From a virus: a DNA stretch of 26,218 nt. The position numbers and the translations under genes were made by a program. The stretch lies in IMG/VR virus record IMGVR_UViG_3300023184_000460, positions 1 through 26,218 of that record. One strand, 5' to 3'. Shown piece by piece: positions 8,601 to 15,911 of the stretch (within the stretch, counting starts at the first letter, position 1; every line of letters begins with the position of its first letter). Under the pieces are notes generated by a model. The model saw only the letters and a program-made list of their open reading frames with translations. It did no database searches and was not told the DNA's origin.

Positions 8601-11356
8601 GTTGGGTTTACGGTTGTTTTTATTTTATTTACACCACTGTTTGGAATGTTTGCGGTGCTTGAATAAAAATATTTATCTCGAGTATTAAACTCGTTTAATC
8701 TTTGAGAAAGGGTTACAGATGTCGGGTAAGCAAAATATCTATCATCGGGTAAATTGGGTATTGTTGGTGGTATTGCTCCATTCCTTTGAGCATAGAATAA
8801 GAATGGTTGTGGTGCCTTTAAAAGATACGCCTCATTTGGTATGTATCTATTAGGATCAGTAGAACTTAATACATCGTAACCTGAGGCCATTCTTATAAAA
8901 TCTAATGATGCCCTTGTTATTATATCAATTGTTATAGTAGGTGTACTTGCAGTTATTAAACCAACAAGAGACTCACAAGGTGGGAATGGTTCGTCACCAG
9001 CTTCATTGTTACTTAAATTTGGGTGATCTAAACTAAATGACCCAGAATAGTTCACAGGAGCTATTAAAGAATTTGGTGTTGATAAAGTGACATTAAATCC
9101 ACCTTCTTGCCCTGATTGATAGTCTGCCGCGGCTTGATCTAATTCATTGGTTATAGAGTTTGTATCAAAATCATCATCTAAGGACGCATCTTTACAATCA
9201 CACTCACAACTTGTACAATCAGGATATGAAATCATTGGTAATCCGATCCTTGGAAAACCTTTTACTTTTATTGCCGCAAGCACAGCAAATGCCGTAAAGG
9301 CGAGCGATAAAACAACAGAGAAAGCGGCTTTAAGTATTAAACCAAATTGATTTAAAATTAATCGTATATCTTTTATAATTGCACCTACATCAATAACAGG
9401 CCCTCCAAGATTTACAGATATTGAACTTATGGCGGTTTCTATTACATCTGCGGCATTATTAACCACCGCAATTGTATCGTAAATCGCATTTTTAGTTAAG
9501 ATTATGCCCAATATGATTAACACATATTTTAATATTGGCCACATAAATGCAATTAAGTGAGCAACAAATAACAGATTTAGAAGTGGGAATGTTAAAATAT
9601 TTATAAGAATGTTAAAAACAAAATATATTGGGTCAAAGTTTTTTATAATATCGTTTACTGGGAAAGTATTCACATTTGACTTACAAGATCTATCATCAAT
9701 TTCTTTTATTCCCAAGTGTTTAGCCCTACCAAGTCCATTTTTATATCTATCCAAAAACATTGCGGTAGTATAAACTTTGTTATAATAGAATTCATAGAAA
9801 CTATCTTCACAATCTAGAGCATCCTGTGTGTCCGCATAATCATCCCAATCTGTTGAGAAAGCATATGATTTATAAACATCAAATAAGGGTTGTGGGACTT
9901 TTGTAAAACTAATGTTAATTACTTGTGTTGGGTCAATTGGAGTTGCAACAATTTGTAATGTATCACCATTAGTGATCTGAATTGATTCTGGTGAGCCAAA
10001 GTAATTAATTCCATTAATGATTATCGTATAACTTTCAAGGTTATAGAAAACGGGATTTATTAACCCAAAAGAATTTGAAGCTGTAACTGTGGTTCCTGAA
10101 TTAGATCCAATAGGAATTGTTGGGTAATTGAATATTGAAGTACTATATATCTGAAAAGGGTCTTGATCATAATTTGACCATCCATGTTCTTTAACATTCG
10201 GGACTAAGAAATCGGCTCTTAAAAAAGTTCCTTGTAAACCTTGTTGTGTTTGCCATTTAAATTTAAATCTGTATTTACCTTTTGTTGGTATTCCTTTTTT
10301 AGTGTCATTTGAAATTACTTCTTCTCCAAATTCATTTGTATATATATAATCCAAGTTCATTGGTACATTTACTAAAAAGGTACCATCCCCATCAATTACT
10401 TTACCCGCTTGTTCTATATCCCATCTTTCTAATATTGGTAAACCCATAGAATCGGAATATATTGTTTGTCTAATACCTTGTATTTCACCAGGTCCCGCAA
10501 CCAACTCACATAAATTTCCTGTGTTGTTTTTTGGTTTACAACTTACTTTAAGGGCATCGTCATTTGTGTTAGAAATGATTGACCCCATGAATATTGAACT
10601 TGGTTGAATTGTAATATTTGCCAACTTAGTAAGGTCAAAGTCGGCTCTTGTTATTCCAACTTGACAAAAATCTTCAGCCCCCCAAAATGGTCTAACATCA
10701 ATGTTATATATCAGATTTTTAATTTGTGGTAATTCTCTTAAATTTGTTGAGGTTTTAAATCTTGCTCCATTAACTTGACTTTCTGTTGCTAATCCTTGTT
10801 GGATTAAATCTTGCGGAGACATTGAGAAACACCCTATATCTGAAAGATCCACATCCATCACTATGGTTTGTTCTCCAACAGGAACACCAAAAATCATAAA
10901 GTCACCACTCTCATTTGTTGTTACGGTAAATCTATAATATTTGTCATATACTTCAATATATGATTCGTCCATAAGAACATCACCTTTATTTGGGAATGTT
11001 CCTGTTGAGGCGTGTCCTTTGTATGATGGTAATTTTGGAAGTAGATTATATCTATAACCATCTTCATTTGTGTCTCCAATTGTTTTAAAAGGATATAATT
11101 CAGAAATAACTGGGTCTAATTCGTCAGTATCGTCAAGTGGAATAAAAACGGATACCTTTGCATTTGGTAAACCATACCCACCATTAACAAACACTCTTCC
11201 CGTTACAACTCCATATGTTGAACAAAATCTACTGTATACATTGTTTGCAAGGATCTTTAAGGAAAGTATCTCTAAAGATTCCCAATCTTGTTCTAAATTG
11301 ACATTTATATATTTATCAACACCGACTTCGGTTCTTATTCTATACGATTTAGACAT
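5672..11356 (-). CDS. Giant baseplate/tail protein (1894 residues) with carboxypeptidase-regulatory-like domain and central membrane-like helices
   Basis: This is the largest complete gene in the window. Residues about 48-172 look like a carboxypeptidase regulatory-like (transthyretin-type) beta-sandwich: VVTGRVFVNGGYGLPNAKVSV at its start (50-70), then TNESGDF and GVPVGEQTIVMDV at its end. Residues about 571-622 and 666-697 hold strongly hydrophobic, helix-like segments, followed by a tight cysteine cluster CTSCECDC (714-721) and an acidic stretch. The rest is beta-rich and Asn/Thr/Tyr/Pro-rich, typical of virion proteins. The N-terminal DKYINVNLEQDWESL matches a motif in the 268-residue protein. 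It directly follows gp6, the place of gene 7 in T4, but is nearly twice that protein's size and homology is unproven. A large wedge or peripheral protein that inserts into or senses the host envelope is inference. Confidence 0.88.
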   Translation of the reverse strand: MSKSYRIRTEVGVDKYINVNLEQDWESLEILSLKILANNVYSRFCSTYGVVTGRVFVNGGYGLPNAKVSVFIPLDDTDELDPVISELYPFKTIGDTNEDGYRYNLLPKLPSYKGHASTGTFPNKGDVLMDESYIEVYDKYYRFTVTTNESGDFMIFGVPVGEQTIVMDVDLSDIGCFSMSPQDLIQQGLATESQVNGARFKTSTNLRELPQIKNLIYNIDVRPFWGAEDFCQVGITRADFDLTKLANITIQPSSIFMGSIISNTNDDALKVSCKPKNNTGNLCELVAGPGEIQGIRQTIYSDSMGLPILERWDIEQAGKVIDGDGTFLVNVPMNLDYIYTNEFGEEVISNDTKKGIPTKGKYRFKFKWQTQQGLQGTFLRADFLVPNVKEHGWSNYDQDPFQIYSTSIFNYPTIPIGSNSGTTVTASNSFGLINPVFYNLESYTIIINGINYFGSPESIQITNGDTLQIVATPIDPTQVINISFTKVPQPLFDVYKSYAFSTDWDDYADTQDALDCEDSFYEFYYNKVYTTAMFLDRYKNGLGRAKHLGIKEIDDRSCKSNVNTFPVNDIIKNFDPIYFVFNILINILTFPLLNLLFVAHLIAFMWPILKYVLIILGIILTKNAIYDTIAVVNNAADVIETAISSISVNLGGPVIDVGAIIKDIRLILNQFGLILKAAFSVVLSLAFTAFAVLAAIKVKGFPRIGLPMISYPDCTSCECDCKDASLDDDFDTNSITNELDQAAADYQSGQEGGFNVTLSTPNSLIAPVNYSGSFSLDHPNLSNNEAGDEPFPPCESLVGLITASTPTITIDIITRASLDFIRMASGYDVLSSTDPNRYIPNEAYLLKAPQPFLFYAQRNGAIPPTIPNLPDDRYFAYPTSVTLSQRLNEFNTRDKYFYSSTANIPNSGVNKIKTTVNPTLGSQPYFDQVLVVLMNQGSAQQLGIGELVTLQDPNYVNPSYTTPGNRLTNLTGATINQFQTNSITGTTLTGNTIPKTIYYANPSGPNAGQSQANIIIKSPQVSQLPVTGDTTVEQSYLQYPTDMEYFQLITGMTFTEFITLSNTGSTGFFPASYLLHDMTCAVGVCGVTSLTYPNIIQSMQNYKNYEICIFVRGVDPHTVKQPEIQYDLSNIFGKSLGTGPIVSGSYYLNYPIQPLSTGLKPVQHDTSNNSTNKLYFPSFTFTPNPLSWTAFTSNYPYYYLNTDDNSGVANASSYSPYPNVWATNQNSTISGSLTQTIVSTTNAYNLPVNNTSYYMVGGTYMRWVNNVNNPPMFMQTGWLFSSPSCNQDCQIGEYFNTGSTFYAGINAQQGNLTALYSPAYYRYTSLPGVSFSITNRIVMRSDRLPTSSQVQNGPAGTQTGYALHQNDNFAFYLANGAQSSPITTTGFDLPSGEYQDLDPITSELTETLTCEGMVPLECYSGSGNNVGVIPYGQCSILPNRMVNGCYCLLNYKETNVPFFKKLYLFPEYFRDVRLFLEWKVRFTMNFAACRGVFAQVFQNNWINGSLYMFNFNKRTTFNSVAKPIYSYCEDVIMFNQISNTFYYRSSPWDGNNFIGKKSPSEGLFGTDFPGYGYNKRQIQFPTTITDLGPRDSFISEVCCSSEDSQFGSYYANQIKTTSYQDNSDIVQLGFLSRILNEGVRQRIIPISTGDNNSEGKGIIQFFNSTRGGYRIDGDWAQMLSINSEWEVSPFITENVPNNSYIYFGDNQNGSVGSIPNVFIKPILGLFFSSSTEELRYRKIMAPGIETYNFNPLIEQKFGYPKSQYVPHYKWLIKKPNPSVGTPNIFGSEDNNWYTDVYGNGFFNKRYQDLDFTSNDEKYQTPLTKLGFISSFNLTGGTMPITPLILQGNPSPNPAQESTVKDGIVVGAPYHFYFGLNNGKTAVDRFYKLYVATEE

Positions 11357-11432
11357 TAAAAATTTGTTTTTTCATAAATAGTTTATTTCCTATTTTCATA
11401 AAAAATACACCTGTTCTGAAAAAAATAAACCA
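11357..11432 (-). other. 76-base AT-rich intergenic leader between gp6 and the giant structural gene
   Basis: This is the longest gap inside the structural operon. I see no hairpin terminator and no convincing sigma-70-like or Bacteroidota-type promoter. It contains a TATTTATG motif about 24 bases before the next ATG, similar to elements before other structural genes here. A 16-codon frame (ATG at 11399) overlaps the start of the giant gene, but nothing supports its expression. Confidence 0.4.
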
Positions 11433-13274
11433 CTAAGAGAAATTAACAGATTTTAAGTTTAATACTCTAATATTAATATCTTTATTTGGGTATCTTACTT
11501 GATAGATTTGTGTTGGTGTTGCAAATATTGTATCTGCAGAAGGTTGGATTTGTCTTGTTACCGGATCAGCATAAGGCATTGATGTTTGACTTGAAGAATA
11601 TTGACCACCTACTTGGTTATAAAATAAAACATCGTTTATACTAACAATCCCATTTTCCGATTGTATTAATCTTCTTAATTCAGATATGTTAACATTTTGT
11701 CCTAAATTTCTAACAAGAGGATTAAAGAAGTCAGTAACAATTTGTATTGTTTTAGCAATAACTGATCCTTGGTTTTGACTATTATCTAAAACTACATCAA
11801 CTGTAACCGATAAGTCTATTGTTTCGGCAGCCTCTATTGAAATGTAATCATTTATCATCCTATAATTTGATAGATAGTTTGCAACATTTTGTTTTAATGT
11901 GTTTGAAACAACATTGGTTAAAGTTCCGCTAGAATCGTAAGACAACATTTTAATTCTAATCTTATTGTTTTCCTCAGTAATCGCCACTTTTGCTGGTGCC
12001 CCATATTGTGCCGGCATTGTTCTTAGGATTGAATTGTAGTCATTTACAGTCACCGCTCTATTTTGTGCCGCAAAATTAAATGAAACCATGTTTCTAACAT
12101 CTTCAGTTGTCGGTGGGTTAGCCCCTCCAATTGCAGCCGTTACATTATTACATTGTAAACTATTGATAACATTTCTATTAGCACTTTCAGATGGTCCATT
12201 TACCGAAAATGATACTGTACCAATTTGATTGATTGTATTAATACCAACATTGCTAGATAAACCACCACCAATTCTATATTGTACAAATAAAGTACTGTTT
12301 GCTGTAAGTGCGGCTCCCAATGAATAGTTGTTTGTATATCTACTCAAATCAAAACCTTTACCGTCAATTGCAAATTGTCGTAATTGTTCATCTGCAGAAA
12401 TATTTCCACCACCAAAAGTCATTTTACAATAACCTTGTGGAGTATATTCTGAAATAAACTTGTTAGAAGTTGTAATATACAAACCAACTTTAACGCCTGG
12501 TTGATCAGAAACTTTTGTAGGGTCTTCAACAAACACTCTATCTTCTACAAGAGCATCAACTTCAAAGAATCTTTCAGGTCCTATAACTAAAAAATCTTGT
12601 GGATTTGGTATTGTTGAATACTGAGTTCCTTGTTTCAATAAAACACTTGAAATGCCTAAAACATTTTTTTCAGGAAGGAATAACTCTAAATATGGTTTTA
12701 CATCATTAGGGGTTATTACTCTTTTGTAAACTTTTGTAATTCCGTTTACAACAACTTCTCTTTTTACGATCGTATAATTTATAAGTTTTCCACTTGAATC
12801 AAAATTTGGTATTTTAACCCTATTTGGTGATCCTTCAGCATTTACTGGCGATTGGAAATCTATATCGTAGACAGTTTCAAAAGGTTGTCCCGCCCCACTA
12901 ACTTGGGATCCTCTTCTTAATATACCACAATATCTTAAATCTTCTCTGTCTCCAAAAGCGGGAACTGTTATTGAAAAGTCAACTAACGCTACTGAAGGTC
13001 TTTGCCCCGGTACTTTTAAACCATAGGTTCTTGCAATATTGTAAATTGAATTTTTTTGTTGTGCAAATTGTAAAACTGTTTCTTGAATACTTCTATCTAT
13101 CTGATAATTTAAGTTATCAGTTACGGCAGCGTTCAAATCTAACATTACGGAAAAAATACCCGCATCGTTAAAATTTTGCACTAAATCGGGATAATAAGTT
13201 CTAGTAAAATTTATAAGTTCTGTCCTAACTCCTTGAAAATCCCTTGCGGTATAGGAAATCTTTTTTTCTGCCAT
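11433..13274 (-). CDS. 6: Baseplate wedge protein, T4 gp6 / baseplate J-like
   Basis: A 613-residue protein (T4 gp6 is 660). In T4, gp6 forms the ring of dimers that joins the baseplate wedges around the central hub. The start, MAEKKISYTARDFQGVRTEL, followed by a YYPDL...FNDAGIF stretch and MLDLNAAVTDNLNYQID, is the classic gp6/gpJ opening. Residues about 381-430 carry the most diagnostic core: IGGANPPTTEDVRN, FAAQNRAVTVNDY and MPAQYGAPAKV. The C-terminal part (about 480-560) has the usual TVDVVLD and a helical FFNPLVRNLGQNVNISELRRLI segment. It starts six bases after the stop of gp25, the same gene order as T4 (25 then 6), so both family and position agree. No Shine-Dalgarno sequence precedes the ATG; the leader is A/T only. 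Confidence 0.95.
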   Translation of the reverse strand: MAEKKISYTARDFQGVRTELINFTRTYYPDLVQNFNDAGIFSVMLDLNAAVTDNLNYQIDRSIQETVLQFAQQKNSIYNIARTYGLKVPGQRPSVALVDFSITVPAFGDREDLRYCGILRRGSQVSGAGQPFETVYDIDFQSPVNAEGSPNRVKIPNFDSSGKLINYTIVKREVVVNGITKVYKRVITPNDVKPYLELFLPEKNVLGISSVLLKQGTQYSTIPNPQDFLVIGPERFFEVDALVEDRVFVEDPTKVSDQPGVKVGLYITTSNKFISEYTPQGYCKMTFGGGNISADEQLRQFAIDGKGFDLSRYTNNYSLGAALTANSTLFVQYRIGGGLSSNVGINTINQIGTVSFSVNGPSESANRNVINSLQCNNVTAAIGGANPPTTEDVRNMVSFNFAAQNRAVTVNDYNSILRTMPAQYGAPAKVAITEENNKIRIKMLSYDSSGTLTNVVSNTLKQNVANYLSNYRMINDYISIEAAETIDLSVTVDVVLDNSQNQGSVIAKTIQIVTDFFNPLVRNLGQNVNISELRRLIQSENGIVSINDVLFYNQVGGQYSSSQTSMPYADPVTRQIQPSADTIFATPTQIYQVRYPNKDINIRVLNLKSVNFS

Positions 13275-13280
13275 ATAAAA

Positions 13281-13739
13281 TTAAATATTTAGAATTATAA
13301 AATCTTGAGATTCAAAAGCTGAGTCGGTAATTCTATAGTCTATTTTTATTCTTGCCGTGTGTTCTAAAGTTGCAATATTTGTAACTTTAAATTCTCTTTC
13401 ACCGTATTCGTTTACGGTAAATCCTTTATCTTCCAATCCTGCTGATGCCGGTTCAACTGTCACATTTGTAACTTGTAAATTTGGCATATATGTTTTAACG
13501 GTATCTCTAATTTCTGATTCAATATCTGAAAATGTCGGACCATCTAATGGTTCAAATATATATTCATATAATCTTGTCCCAAAATCAGGTAGAAAATATC
13601 GACTTCCCTTTCTTGTTAACAATAAATGAACCAAGTTTGTTCTAGTCTCACCTTCTGTTGTTTCAGTAACATCAAGATACCTCCCCGTAAAAGAATCTAC
13701 AAAAGGAAAAGAAATCCCATAAGTTATACCATTTGCCAT
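13281..13739 (-). CDS. 25: Baseplate wedge protein, gp25/GPW lysozyme-like family
   Basis: A 152-residue protein (T4 gp25 is 132). gp25 is a small core wedge subunit with a lysozyme-like fold that contacts gp6 and the sheath-proximal hub region in contractile tails. Diagnostic residues lie at about 34-95: NLVHLLLTRKGSRYFLPDFG, then LYEYIFEPLDG, then IESEIRDTVKTYMPNLQV, followed by the VTVEP strand typical of the family. The residues after about 115 form a beta tail ending in DFIILNI. It is the first gene of the structural block, just after the terminator at 13793-13822, and gp6 follows after six bases. Transcription must therefore start, or read through, in the short gap 13740-13792. Confidence 0.94.
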   Translation of the reverse strand: MANGITYGISFPFVDSFTGRYLDVTETTEGETRTNLVHLLLTRKGSRYFLPDFGTRLYEYIFEPLDGPTFSDIESEIRDTVKTYMPNLQVTNVTVEPASAGLEDKGFTVNEYGEREFKVTNIATLEHTARIKIDYRITDSAFESQDFIILNI

Positions 13740-13794
13740 ATGACATAAATATATGTTATCGTTTTTTTAAGTAAAAACTATAAAAATATGTCAA
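13740..13794 (-). promoter_or_regulatory. Possible promoter region for the baseplate operon
   Basis: Reading the minus strand, a perfect TTGACA (plus positions 13789-13794) begins inside the T-tract of the preceding terminator. The best partner is weak: TACTTA at 13768-13773 with a 15-base spacer, or CTTAAA at 13766-13771 with 17. Plus-strand TGACATA (13741-13747) and TATGTCA (13787-13793) form an inverted repeat around the gap. A TATTTAT element lies about 12 bases before the gp25 ATG. A promoter is expected here because a terminator sits upstream, but the sequence does not decide which element is used. Confidence 0.3.
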
Positions 13795-13822
13795 AAAAAA
13801 ATCCCAACTTAATGTTGAGATT
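13793..13822 (-). terminator. Rho-independent terminator ending the replication/RNR operon
   Basis: Minus strand: AATCTCAAC, loop ATTAA, GTTGGGATT, then a run of T. The 9-bp stem has one G-U wobble, which is a mismatch on the plus strand, so the hairpin works best for minus-strand RNA. The TAA of the DUF5522-like gene (13809-13811) lies inside the loop, and the last coding bases form the upstream arm. Confidence 0.88.
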
Positions 13823-14030
13823 TTAATACTTTATTACCTTTAATTTTTGGTGGATAAAAAGCACAATGTAAACATCCACTACCACAACAACTTCCTCTAA
13901 GTTTATGATATTCTTCAGTCATAACCATTTTACCTTCACTATTATAGTAAAAATGATTTGGTTGGAGTTTAGATCCGAATTCTCTAATATATAATTGTTG
14001 AACCCAGTCTTTTGATGCGTTTACAGTCAT
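13809..14030 (-). CDS. Small cysteine-rich DUF5522-like protein beside the ribonucleotide reductase
   Basis: A 73-residue protein. The core NHFYYNSEGKMVMTEEYHKL, then RGSCCGSGCLHCAFYPP (about 45-61), matches my memory of DUF5522, a small family of unknown function common in Bacteroidota, whose members read roughly 'G..VfTe.yH..RG.CCg.gCrHCPy'. Cysteines 48, 49, 53 and 56 plus His 55 could bind metal or act in redox chemistry; this is inference. The C-terminus is basic (KIKGNKVLK). The start is three bases after the reductase stop, so the two are probably co-translated, and it is the last gene before a terminator that overlaps its own 3' end. It was probably acquired from a cellular genome. 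A role as a helper or electron donor for the reductase is speculative. Confidence 0.82.
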   Translation of the reverse strand: MTVNASKDWVQQLYIREFGSKLQPNHFYYNSEGKMVMTEEYHKLRGSCCGSGCLHCAFYPPKIKGNKVLKSQH

Positions 14031-14033
14031 AAA

Positions 14034-15893
14034 TTACACAATTTCACAGGCTCCACCAGCACAAGCAGCTTCACCTCTAAGGTCTGTATTATCTTGTAAC
14101 TCAATTACTTTTGTAAGATCAACATCCGATAATGTTTTAACTAATCTTTCAAATTCTTCTTTTGTACAATCCTCAAAAGGAGCTTGGGTGTATGTTCCTC
14201 CGTTATATGGTAACACCGAAAGTCCATTATAGAAATCTCTGTTATTCCACATCCAATCACCAACTAAATCCCACTCATCTTCTTTAATAGAAATGGTAGC
14301 AGATACATTGTGCGTATTCTGTCCGTTTCTATGTCCTGGTTTAATCCATTCTTGAGACACTTTTTTAACTCTTTCTAACATTTGAAATACAGACTCATGT
14401 CTTATGATTGCACCTTCTGGCGCTTTTTGTGGTATACCAATAACCGCAGTGTCGTGAGGACGGAAAAACTCATCTTCAATCAACTCAGGGTGATTATTCA
14501 CCAAATAAGAATATATTGATTCATTCTTACCTACACGGATTCTTCTTAGATAATAATCATTATGCCAAGCGTGGATTCCTGATGATGTGCCCAACACTAA
14601 CGATGAGGTACCTGATGGTTTAACAGTTGTTGTTCTTGCTGATTTATTAATTCCAATCATCTGAGCAACTCTTTCATTTTCTTCTTTAACCATCTTAGCC
14701 GCTCTTTTCATATCATAACCCAAAACAACACCCGAACCAATACCTGTCATTCCAACACCAATAAGTGCGTCTTTTTCAGTTGTTCGTTTCCAAATGTCTC
14801 TTAGATAATGGAAATCGGTGTATCCCGCTTGTAATGTACCAATGAATGACGCCGCTTTAACTCTTGCATCAAAATCTTCTTGTGATTCAATATCTGAAGC
14901 ATTAACCTCACACAGGTTACAAAATTGAAATGGTCTAAGTGCAATTTCACAACAAGGGTTTGTTCCCCAATCTTTGTCGTTTGACAAATAGATACCCGGC
15001 TCTCCTGCTCCTGATAATTCAATTCTTTTCCAAAGACCTGTAAAGAATTCTTTAGTAATTTTGTGACGAAGAAGTACTGCCGAGTTATTAGCTCTACCTC
15101 TTTGTGCGTTTTGTTCCCACCAACTACCAGATTTACAAGAAATCATTTCTTCATCGTCAGCCGAGAATAATGAGATAAGTGCCGCTCTTCTAATACCTCC
15201 TGCCAATACCGCATCTGCAATATGACATACAATATCGTGAGTCTCAATTGGTGTTAATTTTTCACCATCTTTTTTGTTATCCAAAACTTTTGTAATATTA
15301 TGAATACAATCTTTCAATGGTTGTGGTCCTGGCGCCTTTCCTCCCGATGTAACAAGCATTGCCCCCTTTTGTCTAATATCTGAAAAATCAAATATAGGTG
15401 TTGACGATTTGTAACCCAAATACGATTCCATTAATACTTTAATAGCATCTGCCCATCCTTCAATAGAGTCACCAATTAGGTATCGTCTTGTTCTTTCTTT
15501 GTTTGGTTTTTTAAGGTCGGGTAATTTTTCAACATGATGTTTTTGAACTGAATACCCAACTCCTGTTCCTCCTAAAAGTAAAAACATTGTTTCAGAAAAA
15601 GAGTCAACATGGTCAATTGGCATATAAGCACAGTTGTAAACCCTGTTTGGTGAAATTTCAATTGATTTACCACCAAACTGTAAAGATCTCATTGACGGTA
15701 ATACTTTTTTATCATATACCATTTTATACACCTCTTCGATTTCACTTGTAATTTTAGGGTATTTTTTTTGGTGCATTTCTTTGTTACGAGTAACCAACTC
15801 TTTCCAAGTTTCTCTCCTATTTTTTTGGGGTTGGAACTTGGCATACTTCATAAAGACAGTAATGTCACTTAATATTTTTTGCGAAATATTCAT
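14034..15893 (-). CDS. nrdJ: Adenosylcobalamin-dependent (class II, monomeric) ribonucleotide reductase
   Basis: A 619-residue enzyme that reduces ribonucleotides to deoxyribonucleotides using a radical made from coenzyme B12. The active-site set is complete: NPCCE at 312-316 gives the Asn/thiyl-Cys/Glu triad (N312, C314, E316); C88 in YNCAYM and C325 in FCNLC, eleven residues after the thiyl cysteine, form the redox pair; and the C-terminal CAGGAC (C611, C616) is the swinging-arm dithiol. LLLGGTGVGYSV (about 105-116), GGIRRAAL (232-239) and the TTVKPSGTSSLVLGTSSGIH phosphate-binding region fit the single-chain Lactobacillus-type enzymes. At 619 residues it is shorter than the roughly 740-residue Lactobacillus enzyme. 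It is cotranscribed with the helicase 18 bases upstream. No small subunit or activase gene is visible, consistent with class II. Confidence 0.96.
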   Translation of the reverse strand: MNISQKILSDITVFMKYAKFQPQKNRRETWKELVTRNKEMHQKKYPKITSEIEEVYKMVYDKKVLPSMRSLQFGGKSIEISPNRVYNCAYMPIDHVDSFSETMFLLLGGTGVGYSVQKHHVEKLPDLKKPNKERTRRYLIGDSIEGWADAIKVLMESYLGYKSSTPIFDFSDIRQKGAMLVTSGGKAPGPQPLKDCIHNITKVLDNKKDGEKLTPIETHDIVCHIADAVLAGGIRRAALISLFSADDEEMISCKSGSWWEQNAQRGRANNSAVLLRHKITKEFFTGLWKRIELSGAGEPGIYLSNDKDWGTNPCCEIALRPFQFCNLCEVNASDIESQEDFDARVKAASFIGTLQAGYTDFHYLRDIWKRTTEKDALIGVGMTGIGSGVVLGYDMKRAAKMVKEENERVAQMIGINKSARTTTVKPSGTSSLVLGTSSGIHAWHNDYYLRRIRVGKNESIYSYLVNNHPELIEDEFFRPHDTAVIGIPQKAPEGAIIRHESVFQMLERVKKVSQEWIKPGHRNGQNTHNVSATISIKEDEWDLVGDWMWNNRDFYNGLSVLPYNGGTYTQAPFEDCTKEEFERLVKTLSDVDLTKVIELQDNTDLRGEAACAGGACEIV

Positions 15894-15911
15894 TTTATTT
15901 AAATTTATTTG

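Noticed and set aside
11349-11399. A 16-codon frame on the minus strand (MKIGNKLFMKKQIFNV) upstream of the giant structural gene, a possible leader peptide.
   Set aside because: It is very short, overlaps the real start, lacks any ribosome-binding signal and is expected by chance in AT-rich leader DNA.
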